From assembly GCA_026075535.2 (NCBI GenBank), contig AP026539.1:9920001-9984000 (forward strand): 64,000 bases of DNA, in the 5' to 3' direction. Position numbers and translations under genes: made by a program. Positions 1 to 11,471 of this stretch are shown piece by piece (position 1 is the first letter of the stretch; each line of letters starts with the position of its first letter). Under the pieces are notes generated by a model that worked only from the letters and a program-made list of their open reading frames with translations, was not told the origin of the DNA and made no database searches. Source of the DNA: Tricholoma matsutake (Eukaryota > Basidiomycota > Agaricomycetes > Agaricales > Tricholomataceae).

Positions 1-1890
1 ACAGAACGTACCAGTTTGGTGCACATGACCCCGCAGGAACGGGAGGCACCCGTTGTTGAAGAAACATCTGCAGAGGTGGCCGACGATGACAGCTCTGACG
101 ACGAAAGTGATGCCGAGGGCTTGGGGGTTGTGAAGATTACGAGTGCGGATCCAAGAGCGGCCGCACGGGCTGCTGCAATTCTCAAGCAGGTTCGTTGATG
201 TGCCTACATTTTGCGTTTCTGATTCTGTTTGCGTTGGATAGCATAATTACGATTGCTTCTCCAAGATTGTGATGAAGGAGCGGAGGAGACAGTCCTGCTC
301 TGGTGTGGACGGACTCACGAAGAGCGCTAGGAGAAAGACTATCTCAGGTGCTGGGATTGTCAAAAGCAAGGACAGGGAAAGGGAGAGGAGGAGGCGTTCG
401 ATGGGTGTCATTGGGGACGAAGTATATATCCCTGGAAGTCCAGCTATGACCTTGCCGGAGCTACTGAGAGAAGCTGAGGCGGACATAGTGACTGGGACAC
501 CTGCGAAGAGGGTCGGGATAAAGGATTCTTTCAAGACACCTTTGCAGCCCACACGATTTGGAGCGGGGATGACATCGCCAGTAGTAGTTGATCGTGATGG
601 AGATGATAGGAAGGAGGGGGCGTGGGGGAAGGAGGATTGGAAGCAGCTTGACGCTTGTTTCACGGATGAGAGGCTAGAGATTGGTCGCCGGCTTGACATC
701 GATGGGGATGAGGGATTGGCACCCGTTGATTCTGTGAGTGTAGAGGATGTGGTGCAGAGGTTTGTGCTGCTGATGGGCGGGAATGAGATTGTTGAATCGT
801 TTGGTGACGCGTGGAACAGGTGCGGTTGTCGACTGTTCCACCCTTCTCCTTGATTTACTGATTTATGTTCGACTGCAGAGACAATATATGTCAACGAGTC
901 AAGGCACTTCAGAATAAGCAGCGGTCGGGGAACGTTGCACCGCCCACTACACCGTATACTCCTAGCCCTGGTAACCTTGTCTATGGGACAACTAGTCGTG
1001 TTCCTTTGATGGAAGTACCAGACTTCACGCCTCTTGGAAGACGCGCCCCTCCACCAAAGCAACGACGACCATTGTTCCCCTCGCAGGTTGGTGAGGATAC
1101 GCCATTCGCTACCTTGCTAAAGCAGCAGGAGGGGTCCGTGAGGAAGTTGCCTGCATCGTTGTTAGCCCCGAGGTATTCACATCTACTAGAGGAAGCTGTT
1201 GCCGTTAGTCAGCTGGGAGTCAAGGTCGCGGAAACGTCTGTCGAGGGCCTAGGAAAGGAATCTGACGTGTCTATTAACGAGGACGCAGTCGCGGTTAATA
1301 TACTCTCGACGCCAGTGGACGATGAAGATCATTCGCTGACGATTAGCGGGACGAATGAATCACCGGCAACCCCGGCGACTATTGGGAAACGCGTCAAAGG
1401 ATTTTTATTTTCATATCTTCCTACACTCTCCAAGACTGCTCCACCTGCCCCAAGAAAAATAAAGCAGCGGCCGCAGCAAACTGGCCTCCCTCTTCCTCCA
1501 CCAGAAGTTCTCGAGAAACCTCGTGGCCCCATTTCTACACCTGTTCGTCCGCCCTTGCCGAAGCCTAAACCTGCCAAGGAACTTGTCCACCTAAACCCTG
1601 CGCCGCAGCCTCCGAAAGCAAGCATGATCCCACGTGCAAGGAAGCCCCAGCGGCTGGTCGATTTGCAGCCATTGCCCCCTCACAGTCCCCCTAAGCCAGT
1701 TGCCATACCCAGACCAAGGCGGAGCAGTGGTGGGAGTGTAAAAGATCTCGTGCGGAGCTTTGAGGATCTTGAAAAGCAAAGGGAGGTTGAGAAGGCTGGT
1801 GTCAAGAAGATAGAGCTGAAGAGGGTGAAGAGCAACGGGGATTGGAAGAGTGTTATTGGAACAGCTAACAAACCGGGTTGGAGACCATGA
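1..1890 (+). CDS. Partial three-exon gene, unknown function
   Basis: The reading frame is already open at base 1, so the N-terminus lies outside the window. I read exons 1-189, 242-819 and 879-1890. Intron 1 (190-241, 52 nt) runs GTTCGT...GATAG and intron 2 (820-878, 59 nt) runs GTGCGG...CTGCAG; both keep the frame and give about 592 visible residues ending at TGA 1888-1890. The spliced exon-1/2 boundary reads ...AAILKQ-HNYDCFSKIV. The protein has an acidic patch near the start (DDDSSDDESDAE), a basic Arg/Lys/Glu stretch, many TP/SP sites, and a proline-rich basic second half (PIPRPRR, PRKIKQRP), so it is probably largely disordered. I do not recognise a catalytic domain. A regulatory or scaffold role is only a guess. 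Exon structure is well supported, function is not. Confidence 0.75.
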
Positions 1891-3042
1891 TTTCCTTTTA
1901 CATAGAGTTATATCTTTACATATGTATTTGAGTATGTCTTGTCTTGTACGTGGATATTCGTAGTTTACAGGCTTTACATAGGCATAGGCTTGCGTATGGA
2001 AGGAAAGGAGGAGAACCACTCGCGACGCTCAACATCCCCTCCATGGTGACCAATGCCTCGATCTCGCCTCGGTTTCTTTGACCTCAGCTCCACTCGCCGT
2101 GAAGTGAACGGGTGCGTGGTAAATGCACAATTTCTACAATCACCTGGCCAGGGCCGGTTCGCTACCTCCATGTTTGCAAAGTTGTCAGTGTCCTGCTCAG
2201 TCCTGCTGCAAAAGATTTCCAGCTCTGCAAAATCTTCAACGTCAGGCGATTCCTACATACCCTGTACTAATCCGGGCTTCTACGAATTACAGCCGATATC
2301 ATGTCGATGGGCCCCTTCACAACGGCCTCTATTTAGTTGTTGCTTGGTTCTATTCTATCAGCTCTGCATGCCGACGAGCCGAGTACGTGGCAAAGTTGCA
2401 CCTCGATGTACTGTATCTCGCTGCACGGGGTTCATCGATTGTAGAACCAAACAAACAACTAAACAGATTGGGCTGTATGGGGGATTCTGCAGCTCCTTGC
2501 TCTGGAACCCGTCAGTGATGCCATCAACGTGGTACATCCGATGAAGATGAAGGCGGCTTTCCGACATATTCATCATGCTGGGTACTTGCTGGGTATGTCC
2601 GTGGGGATACTATAGTGCCGGTAACCGCGCGTCGTAACTTTGTAGGACTGTTTTCTTTAGTGGACTTGGGGATGTGTCGACTTGCGAAAAACCAGTCTCA
2701 GCCTGAGCTGGATGATGAAATGAGGTTCCATAAGTGTACATGACAAGTAAAGCTTGTGCAGCCCTTGTGAGGCGCCTGGGTACTTACCGATACGATTCGA
2801 GTGCAAGGAGGTCGAATAGGATATCGTTTTATGTGCCAGAAATCATGATTGCAGTCATTACCAGTAATGTCATTAGCAAGTCGTGACAGGTTCGTCATTG
2901 GCATGAAAGGTCGTCAGAAGATATAAAAATGTGATGAGTGTGTGTGGGTAAAGCAGGAATGTGAGGGCAAATCAAGAATTGATAAATAAGTTAAAAAATC
3001 AGAAAACAGATAGCAGGTAGAAGGCAGAGGAGACCCTTTCGT
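1891..3042. other. Intergenic, convergent gene ends, one fold-back repeat
   Basis: This lies between two convergent genes (stops at 1890 and 3043). Short open frames on both strands have no codon pattern or splice logic that I can support. The only structure seen is the fold-back repeat at 2286-2466, listed separately. Confidence 0.5.
2286..2466. repeat. Small fold-back (MITE-like) repeat
   Basis: The arms TTTAGTTGTT-G-CTTGGTTCTA (2332-2352) and TAGAACCAA-ACAAACAACTAAA (2442-2463) are imperfect inverted repeats. The left part, starting ATTACAGCYGATATCATG at 2286, recurs at 6022, followed there by the right arm at 6068-6089 with the middle missing. It is therefore a dispersed repeat with an internally deleted copy. 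It is too short to code, and no target duplication was found. Confidence 0.55.
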
Positions 3043-3596
3043 CTATGACTTCACAAAATCTATTGAACCCGGGTGTCGCGAACCTGCGCTTTCGCTTTGC
3101 CCACGAGGGCGAGCTTCCATTGCTGGAGATCGTTTGGATATTATAGAAAGATCATCCTGCGACGATCGAGAAAAAAAATCGTCTTCGCTCTCATAAGGAG
3201 AAGAGGAAGCGTTTATCTAGCAGAAGATCAGAGTTGGACGCGTTCCACGCGAAATCACGTCTTACTCACCCACTGACCCAAGACATCCGCCACTCGCGAG
3301 GCCTCCTCCTGACTCAACTTGCAGTTTGTCCCCTTTTCCGAATGTAGCCTCATCAGTTCGCTCAGGGATCGTTTTCCCTGAGCAATTGGGCTTCCAGTCC
3401 AAACTCCTGCATCCGCTGTTGGCCTGCCTGGAGTAGCATCATCATTGACTGGAAAGGCAATGGAATTGCGCGGAGTAGCTGCGGACGTCGAGTATCCCAG
3501 CAATCGTGACTCGAGCGAGCTATCCCAATCTTTATTTTGGGATCCTGTAGAGTTGATCGAGAGCGTTGACATGGAGAAATCAATCTCTTCTGTCAT
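3043..3596 (-). CDS. Small conserved basidiomycete-type protein, two exons
   Basis: The ATG is at 3596 (MTEEIDFSMSTLS). Exon 1 is 3596-3270 and exon 2 is 3216-3043, ending at TAG 3043-3045. The 53-nt intron 3217-3269 runs GTGAGT...GCTAG and is phase 0. The product is about 166 residues. Before the intron it has a helical segment (SLSELMRLHSEKG...LSQEEASRVADVLGQW); across the junction it reads GQW-INASSSPYESEDDFF. This pattern matches a small family I associate with basidiomycete genomes, with no assigned function. The frame also opens upstream of the ATG, but only with a TTG, so 3596 is preferred. A regulatory or adaptor role is possible but unsupported. It points away from the next gene at 3940-5445 only by a short gap and is transcribed in the same direction. 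Confidence 0.8.
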
Positions 3597-3939
3597 TGAG
3601 GATATCGTGAGGCGAAGAGGGTTGATGAGAAGGCTCCGCCACAAGCGCGTAAAGTGATCCGAGGGGAAGGCTCAGGCAGGAGACCAAAATATAAGTAACA
3701 CAGAAGAACAAACGAAAAGACTCGGACGCGTAGTCGTAGCTAAGTAGAACTAATGATATCACGTGCCTTGTTGACGCCTGAAAGCTTGACTCACTTGGCT
3801 CACGAGCAATCCTGTTCTTTTTGATCACTCAACAGTGCTGCTAATATGTGTATCTGTCCATTATTTGTAATTCCGGATCCTAAGAGCTGGAGTAAAAGAT
3901 GAAGAGAAATATTTGCCGTAACACACAGCGGATGATAGA

Positions 3940-5445
3940 TCAAAGCAATGAAGCAACGACACTAAGTAGTAGCGCGCCTGCCATCCCCCAGCTAACTGTA
4001 CCGAGTGATAGAGTGCCGCTTGTTCCGTTCCCTGATGATCTACCCGATCCACTACTCGTCGAGCTTGCGCTTGCGGCTGTACTGGTAGAAGAATTCGTTA
4101 CATTTCCTTTTCCTGGAGTCGTTGCAGATGGCAGCTTGCTGACGAGACTCCACGAGGCAGTAGTGGAGCCAGGGGTATATGGGAGGTAGTATACAGATCC
4201 TGACGCCGACAGCTGCACCAAGGAGTCATTGGATGCGAAATAAGTCGCCGATGGATCTTTGACGGTCGGCCCCTTGAGTGTCTGAGTGGTGTTTGTCTGC
4301 AAATGAAGTAGGGCAGCTGCCTCGATCACAGGAAGTCATTTCAACCGACCTCAACATTAATGACATATGTTGCAGAGCAGTCGTCGGGAATAAACGCAAA
4401 CTCTTGCTGGACCTGATACGTAAGGGTTAGAATCTAGCAAAGCAAATGGCGATACAATGTAGCCCGAACGCACTCCAGTGTTTTGGAAGAATGACGCTGC
4501 CTGTCCGTGCGTAGCCGGGATATTGCCATACGGTTGAGGCGTTGGTTGCAGAAATGAATCTGGATGACATTATTAAGATCAAATACTAACAGATCGATGG
4601 AAGGAACACGACATACAGTGAATAACAAAGATCAGAGCGCTACCGGCGGCGACACCCGGAACGCCAAGGAAATATATATGGTTCTGAGCAAGGGCCATAA
4701 TGGGGGCGTAGTTGCCCGTATTGAAAGAAGGCTTCTGGACATCAGCCCAAGATATGGGCGTCGAGTTTGCGACCTTCATCAGAGCCATGTCAAGGGAATA
4801 CAACTCGCCATGGGAAAGAGCATCTAACGGATGGTCGTAATCAGGGAGAAATTGAAGATGTCCTGAAAATACACACAGAAGACATTGGTATCGTGGTCTA
4901 AGATGGCTCCAAATGAGGCGGGATCGAGCCCATTCGTATTAACTGTTTGTGTTGACCACGAATTTGCGGATGCATCATAAATATATAGGGCAGAAGATCG
5001 GCTTGCATCAGCACCAAGGATGTAAATTGCATTGGTATACTGAAGACAAGAAAATTATTTCAATCACGGATTGGTAATATTGTAAAGCCATACCTGGGAC
5101 AGGTAACAGGTTACATTAGGGCCGTTAAAAGGACTGTTTGGATGAAAAACGTTCAAATCCAACACCGTGTACAAAAGAGCTCCACCTACGGCCGACCGGT
5201 GACGGTCATGTCCCTCGCAGTACCTGTTGACGAACATCGGGAATAAATGAAAACGAGAATGGACCAGAGTTCAACACACCTGTCGTCGTCGTCCATGTAT
5301 CAGGAGGACCAGCATTATAATCTTTGCCATTGAATCCGAATGCTAGCAGATTCCAGTCGATGTCAAAGGCTACACAGGAACTAAGAGCATGTGCGACGCC
5401 AGCCAGCGAGATAAGGAGAGTGAAGGAGAGAGATAAGCAAAACAT
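3940..5445 (-). CDS. Secreted, GPI-anchor-type protein, eight exons
   Basis: Reconstructed exons on the minus strand are 5445-5280, 5223-5190, 5133-5094, 5039-4877, 4823-4617, 4559-4474, 4412-4350 and 4296-3940. All seven introns are 53-61 nt and GT-AG, every junction keeps frame, and the total is 1116 nt (371 residues). The N-terminus MFCLSLSFTLLISLAG is a signal peptide. The mature part starts with CVAFDIDWNLLAFGFNGKDY and has repeated short segments that suggest a beta-propeller/Kelch-like fold (inference). The C-terminus has a Ser/Thr/Gly-rich linker (residues about 325-350) and a hydrophobic tail ending LLLSVVASLL, typical of a GPI attachment signal. It is probably a cell-wall or plasma-membrane surface protein. 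I recall this as a conserved hypothetical family in mushrooms. Substrate and role are unknown; no disabling change was seen. Confidence 0.85.
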
Positions 5446-6240
5446 GATTTTTGAAAGTCGAATAGGTTGTGTGCGAGAAAGAAGGTCAGAGTCGTGCCAC
5501 GGCAGCAACTGTTGGAAACAAAGTGAGGATGAGAATTCAATTGCATCCGTGCATTGATGTGACCGATCAGTGTTTCCAAGAAAACATTACCAAAGGGAAA
5601 CGTCTGGAAACGTTAATTCCATAGAATTGTCGAGAAGCAAAAGCAAGATACTCATTTGCAAGAGAGTGTGCGTCTCATGTCGCAGACCGAATTCTTTTTT
5701 TTGTGTGAGGACGTTCATGAATTAGGCCCGTGAGTCGATATTCTCAAATTATCTCATGCCCCTGCCAGGCTCCATTGCAGATATACTATGATACTAATCT
5801 TTATACTACAGAGTCCATGGTGAGTGACTGTAACCTCAAAACATAACTCTTGGTAAAACCCTACTTACAAATGTACGTCCTTTGTTATAGTATGGTATAT
5901 TATATAAATAGCGTTTTTGCTGATTACTGAATTTTCCTACATTGGCGACTGGTCCTTCGCTGAGTAGCGTTCTTTACAAATTTTCAGGACAATAGCGCCA
6001 AGGGTGTGTCAGAAAAAAAAAATTACAGCTGATATCATGTCGATAGACCCCTGCACCACAGCTCTGTTAGAACCAAACAAACAACTAAATAGTGATGGAA
6101 CGCCAGCCCTACTATCATTGGGTAGGTGTTTGAACAATTTTTGAAAACATGTCTCGGAAATGTGGGTCCTGATGACTACTGGTCTTCGGCTTTCTTGACA
6201 GTGTATATATGCTTCTTACCTAGGATTTTGTGTAGTAAAA
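5446..6240. other. Intergenic, AT-rich, deleted fold-back copy at 6022-6089
   Basis: This is the upstream region of the GPI-type gene and must hold its promoter, but I see no clear core element. At 6022-6089 lies a shortened copy of the fold-back repeat found at 2286-2466. No convincing coding frame. Confidence 0.45.
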
Positions 6241-6259
6241 ACATGAATATAATGTAGAA

Positions 6260-6583
6260 AATCAATCCTAGTGTAAACAAGATCAAACTCAGTCTCTGTA
6301 TAAGTGACTGTATTCGGGTGTACTGTACCTAGTGTAAACAAGATCAAACTATTGGTACAGTAAGTAAAGACTCGCATCTAAGTATGACGGTACTCACCTC
6401 AGTCTCTGTATAAGTGACTGAGGTGGTTGGGTAACTGTATACTGTATATATATAAGTGTTGCAGAATAAAGAAAGGACGAGGTATAAAGGAATCAGCGGC
6501 GTGCATACAAACACGCGCCTCAAAGGGATGTGCCAAATATAGCACACGCATCAAAGCGTGCGCTCCCGGTGTGATTCTCAACA
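6260..6583 (-). repeat. 3' LTR of a copia element (outer end not fixed)
   Basis: On the minus strand the LTR begins TGTTGAGAATCACACC at 6583. It is preceded directly by the purine-rich tract GTGAGGAGGAG, as expected for the plus-strand primer. The far end is uncertain, because two short sequences alternate here: CCTAGTGTAAACAAG... at 6267-6289 and 6328-6350, and CAGTCTCTGTATAAGTGACTG at 6290-6310 and 6400-6420. No 5' LTR or target duplication was found. Confidence 0.6.
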
Positions 6584-6624
6584 CTCCTCCTCACCGTGAA
6601 TACTCCTCCTTGCATGGAATCGTG

Positions 6625-8364
6625 TTAGTGAAGACTGAGAAAGCTCCTGAGGTAAGTGAATTGTTTGACGTTGAGTGCCTTTGTGAACATGTCCACAATA
6701 TTTTCACAGGTGTTAACATAGGTGAGTTGTAAGTCGTTTGATTGTACATGCTCATGGAGGAAATGGTATTTTATATCAACATGTTTGACACGGGAGTGGA
6801 GAAGGGGATCCTCGGATAGGGATTTAGTTGCAGAGTTGTCACAATGAATAATTGTTGGGGAATATTGTTGGTAGTCAATGGAATGGAGTAGAGTATGCAG
6901 CCAAATGCATTCTTTAGCCGTTTCGAATGCTGCAACGTATTCGGCTTCGCAAGATGAGGTTGCCACGACTTTCTGCTTCTGTGCCATCCAAGAAATGGTG
7001 CCGGGGCTGAGTGAGCATACATAACCACTGACACTATGATGTGTATCAAGACAGTTCGCCCAATCAGAGTCGCTAAATGCCTGGAGAACAATGGGATTAT
7101 CTCCACCAAGGTAGAGTTTGAAATCCTTAGTGCCTTTGAGGTAACGCACCAGTCTAATTGCTGCTGCCCAGTGTCCGAAGGAGTAACAATCAAGATATTG
7201 TGATAGTTGTTGAACTGCATATGAAATGTTGGGGCATGTAGATATGGTCAGATAGAGTAGGCAACCTACTAGGGAACAATATGGAAGTTTACTGAGTTGG
7301 AGTTGGTCCTCAGTGGACATGGCTTGTCAATCTGTTTGGTGTAATTTGGAACCGGGTTCGAGAGGTGCTGATACTGGGTGGGCATCCTTCTGTCCAAACT
7401 GGTCAATGATTTTATTGATCAAGGCAGTCTGTGAGAGCGCGACAGTTTGAGTAGCCCTGTCCCAGGTGACAGCGATCCCGACGATAAAGCGCGCCATGCC
7501 CAGTTCTGAAATGTTCCATACTTTCTTCATTTGGGCCTTGAAACACACATTCTCATCCTTTGTGTCGGCGATCGACAGGTAATCGACAACATGGACAGCT
7601 GCAATAATAATTCCTGAGTCAGATTTGCAGTAATAAATGCAGGACTCGCAAGACAAGCAAGTGAAACCCCATTCAATCATCTGAGCATTGAGCATTTGGT
7701 TCCATATATGCCCGCTCTGCTTCATACCGTACAATCCACGTTGTAATTGCCACACCCAATCTTCCTTCCCAGGCTCATCAAAACCTGCCAGTTGTTGCAT
7801 GTATTGCACTTCATCTTCTGGTAGTAGTCCATAGAGAAATGCAGTTTTAACATCGATTTGTTGCACATCCCAACTGAGAGAAGCTGCTAGGTGTAAAAGT
7901 ATTTGCCATGATTCCATGCATGCTGTCGGTGAGGTGGTCTTGGTGTAGTCTTTTCCATAGATCTGTTCGAAACCCTTGAAAACAAGACGTACTTTCCACC
8001 TAACGGCTTTCCCAGTCTCATCCTGCTTGATGTGGAAAACTGGTTTCCCTTTTCGGATTCGCTTCCCTTGTGGTACATCGTCCTGGGGGATGAGCTTGTA
8101 AACACCCATGTCTTTCAGTGATTTCAACTCTTCCAAATAACCCTCTCTCCATCTCTCAGCATCAACAGAACATCTAGCCTCCTCCCATGTTTTAGGATCG
8201 TCTTCAAATTGAAATGATTCAGGATCAAAATCTACCATCTCTGAGATCAATTGATGCGCCTGATCGCCAAGGTCAGGGTTGTTGATTAGTTCTGTGATGA
8301 TGTCACGATCATGATCGATCACAGGATCTGGTGTGCAATTGGGGTTGGCTGTCCTTGCAGCCAC
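6625..8364 (-). pseudogene. Ty1/copia pol: reverse transcriptase plus RNase H, broken
   Basis: One frame runs from 8364 down to 6625 with a single in-frame TGA at 7324-7326. The upstream part is a copia RT, with motifs WKVRLVFKGFEQ, IDVKTAFLYG and LYGMKQSG. The catalytic box reads VHVVDYLSI where copia RTs have YVDD, so the first aspartate is lost. The downstream part is the copia RNase H, with SDSDWANC, SSCEAEY and HCDNSATKSL as its acidic motifs. Gag, protease and integrase are absent: homology stops near 8500, where DIRS-like recombinase sequence begins. It is a 5'-truncated, dead copy. Confidence 0.85.
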
Positions 8365-8500
8365 TGTGGCTGCCCTTCATTCCTGTCATGCCTCCTTGAC
8401 CCGGGCAGCGCTTTCCCTCGATTCTTGAACAGCTGCTGCCATTCTGGAGATGTCTGGTCCTCCACTTGGGTGTTTCTCAGTGTTGATGGGTATGTGTGAA

Positions 8501-9266
8501 CTGATGCATCAAATGCATCAGAAAGATCGAGACCCAACTTCAGGGCAACCAGTGCCTTGATAGTCACTGGAGGTTGCTTCACCCGCTTGGAGCTTGGAGG
8601 GACAAGCTTTGCAAATCCATGGCGGACATGATGGAGCATGTCAGAACCATGCCACGAGGCACCATTGACAATGTGCCAATACTGGAGCCCTGCCAGCCAA
8701 TTGTTGAGTGCACTCTCTGAAGCAGAACCAGCTGCAGAAGCGGGGAATGCAGATAGTAAAATTTTGGATGCTGGCATGCGACTATGTTCTGGAATGGAGT
8801 GAGTGTCACAGTATTGGGTGAAGCGAAGAAGACCTGTGCCATAGTTGCTATGGGTATTTTTGTCGATAGAAAAGAGCATGACTTGGAATAATTTGAGAAT
8901 GGATGAGGATGGGAGCTCTGCTTCTAGGGAGGTTTGAAATTTCTCTGAGTGAGGAGTTGTCCAGCGAAGAACGCGCTCGCTTGCAAGGATGTTGGGTTGG
9001 TGAGAAGAGGGGGCAATGCAAGCATCCTTGTGCATTTGTGGTATACAGATATGACCATCGACCAGTAGGGATGCCACCCGACGAAGATCTAGAGGGGGTG
9101 CATTGGTGTAGAAGGTGGCAGCCTGTGCCGAAACATCTATGCTGTTGAGAAATGCAGTAAGACGGTGACATGGGAAATGAAAGGGAGGAGAGGGATGGGG
9201 ATTGGGATGGATAGTGGGACTGCTTGTGAGGATGGAGGGAGGATACCACAGGAGATTGGGTCTCAC
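8501..9266 (-). pseudogene. Tyrosine recombinase, N-terminal half only
   Basis: The segment SNYGTGLLRFTQYCD...SRMPAS...NNWLAGLQYWHIVNGASWHG is the SAM-like core-binding domain of YR retroelement recombinases. It aligns by eye with the + strand copy at 16120-16399 (NYGAGLLHFTQFCD, SWLSGLEMWHSINGAPWHG). Homology stops after DLSDAFDAS near 8502, and the frame runs on into copia sequence as a chance fusion (to 8319). The Arg, His-x-x-Arg and Tyr catalytic boxes are gone, so it cannot be active. The frame differs from the upstream RNase H, which implies an indel or the usual separate frame. Confidence 0.75.
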
Positions 9267-9269
9267 TGT

Positions 9270-11189
9270 ATACCTCGTCTGAGCGATGGATCGACAGGTT
9301 TGTCATGAAGTTGGAGCAATGGCCCTTTGAGAAGGCACCAATGACACCTTCATTATCACTCCAGATAAGCACATCTGCATCGCGGATGCCCATCACCCTC
9401 GTGGCCAGGATGGTGAATTTGATGGTGACCCCTTCGAGCCATCCAATGTCCCTACTTGGACCTCTCCATCCATCGAGTAGCTTCCATGCAGCCCAGTGAG
9501 AACCCCAGATCAGTCCAATGCCCCATTCAGTAGACACATCGACCCAGATATTGTAATCATGAGTGCAACCGCCTGGAGCCAGAGAATGCAGAGTATAATT
9601 TTGTGAGAGTAGGGCAAACCACCACCGGAGATCTGTGAGGGCAGAGGAAGTGATCCAATGAGGAATGAAGTCACCGTGAAAGGAGGTGAGCCATTTGTAG
9701 AGGTTGGACATGTAAGAACGACCAGGTTGATATATGAAGGTGATGTGTGAGAGAGTGCCTATGACGCTCTCAGCATGTGCTTTGAATACCTGAGCCCTAT
9801 CGCATGCTGAAATGAGTGATGAAAGTTTGCGTATGTATTTTTTGTGCTTGAGATTGGGAAGAGAGACGGTTTTGTTGGGAAGATCCCAGTGGAAGCCCAG
9901 ATATGAGAACGTGTTGGAGAATTCCTGGCCCTTGTCCTTGTGCCAAGGAATACCCAGCGGAGCTATTATAGCTTTGATGGATGTGAGATCGTAACCATAT
10001 GTATGCATGACACCGTTGCTGATGCCGTGAAAAAGACCATCAGTCTTAGGAAAGTGGAAGACACTGAAGTCGTCGACCCACTTGACTGCTGGAGAGATGT
10101 CATGATGTTCCCATATATCAATAGTAGCATCGGCTACTTCGCCCTGAAGACCAGAAGCGGAGGCGAGACTGAATGGGACATTGTGACCCATGTAGAAAAG
10201 ACCCTCAAAGTGTACCACGAGGTACCATTTGTGATTGGGTTTAATGGGGATCGTGCGATAGGCACCTTCCATGTCCAATGTAGCAGCCTGGGCTCCTGAA
10301 GGAGCAGCAGCCACCTGAGCAGAGAATTGTAAGATTGCATGGTCATGACAAGGGGAGAGAGAAGAATAGTTGAGAGTAACAGAGGGTCCCTAATCTCAAC
10401 GATGGTGTCCTTCAAACAAATTGTGGGTATGGGCCCATGTTACACAAATAACTTCCTTCGCAAGATTAGAGAAGAGAAAATGATTATTATCATTGTGAGA
10501 ATAGGAATTACATGATAAGGAGATCACAGATGGAGAGTTGAGAAGTAGAGGATATGAAAGAAGCACGCAGTGAGACAAGAACAGGTAGATGAGGGCATGT
10601 GAGAGAATAATAAGAAAAAATATCCAAAGGATATAAAGTGTCATGCAAGATGCAAGAGAGGAGAATGAGGTGTTAGAGTGACGTCAGTTGCTTTCCCCCA
10701 GCGCATGGGATAGTCATCTGAATTGATCTTGTCGTTGATGGAGAATTGGGCCTTTCCTTTGTATGAGAGATGTCGGAATACACGGTACTTAGTCGGCTTG
10801 CCAGGAGCACCTTCTTTTGTAGCAATCTGCAGTGGTGATGATCAGAAAGGTCCAATCTTGTGCTTGAGTTCCTCTTGAGTGAAGGGGCCGGAGAATTGAC
10901 CGAGACAAAGTTCTTCGACAATATATGCACGGATTGTGTCAACATGAAGATTCGCACCTGGAAGATTTGGGGGAGCAAAAGTCTGATTGAGTGGAGTGAG
11001 ATTGCCAATGGGAAAGCCATTTGTGAGCTTGAATGGGAGTTCTGGGTATCGGGAGAGAAGTTGCGGGCGTTCGAGAAAGATCTGGAAGTGAAAAGCTGAA
11101 TATGGTGTGTGGATTTTTGTGTAGTCATGATCATTGTCATATGGTGAAGGTTCTTCTGTTTGAAGATTGTCAAAGTAGATGTGAGGCAC
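9270..11189 (-). pseudogene. DIRS-like RT-RNase H (minus copy)
   Basis: The N-terminal RT part is at 11189-10690 (SGPFTQEELKHKIGPF, then in a shifted frame KYRVFRHLSYKGKAQFSIND). The RT core starts at 10314 (VAAAPSGAQAATLDMEGAYR) and keeps WVDDFSVF as the catalytic box. RNase H follows, with NIWVDVSTEWGIG, GWLEGVTIKF and WSDNEGVIGAF. Between about 10690 and 10314 lies non-coding sequence ending TCTCTGCTCAG at the RT junction, a good intron acceptor. The donor is not clear. The frame is lost after the RNase H. The RT active site is intact, but shifts make it a probable pseudogene. Confidence 0.75.
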
Positions 11190-11471
11190 AAGAATATTTG
11201 AGTCTGCATCAAGAAGCGGAGATCACCAGTCTCTGTAAAATGGAGTCACTGCAAGAGGCATTTCCAAGAAAGGTTTAGGTGTCAACAACACCTCAGAGAC
11301 ATTTTTGTGCGCAGGCTCTATGATCGGTGGAGCTGCACCACGAGCAGGCATGTTGAGAGGGGTGGTCGGTCTTGCAATGACGCTTGACAGAATTGAGCTG
11401 GAAGGTGATGCAGAAGATGATTGCAGGATTGTTGTGGAGAGTGAGTTTCCTGTCAAGGTATTTCGAGTACG

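Noticed and set aside
247..1062. Long minus-strand open frame opposite the first gene
   Set aside because: It is antisense to two exons with matching splice sites, has no domain and is Ser-rich by complement of the sense codons.
2053..2576. Overlapping open frames on both strands after the first gene
   Set aside because: They overlap the fold-back repeat and have no splice sites, start context or protein features.
10690..10720. Intron donor in the minus DIRS-like RT
   Set aside because: Only GTCACT is present near the expected place and it would drop residues; the acceptor is good but the donor is not claimed.
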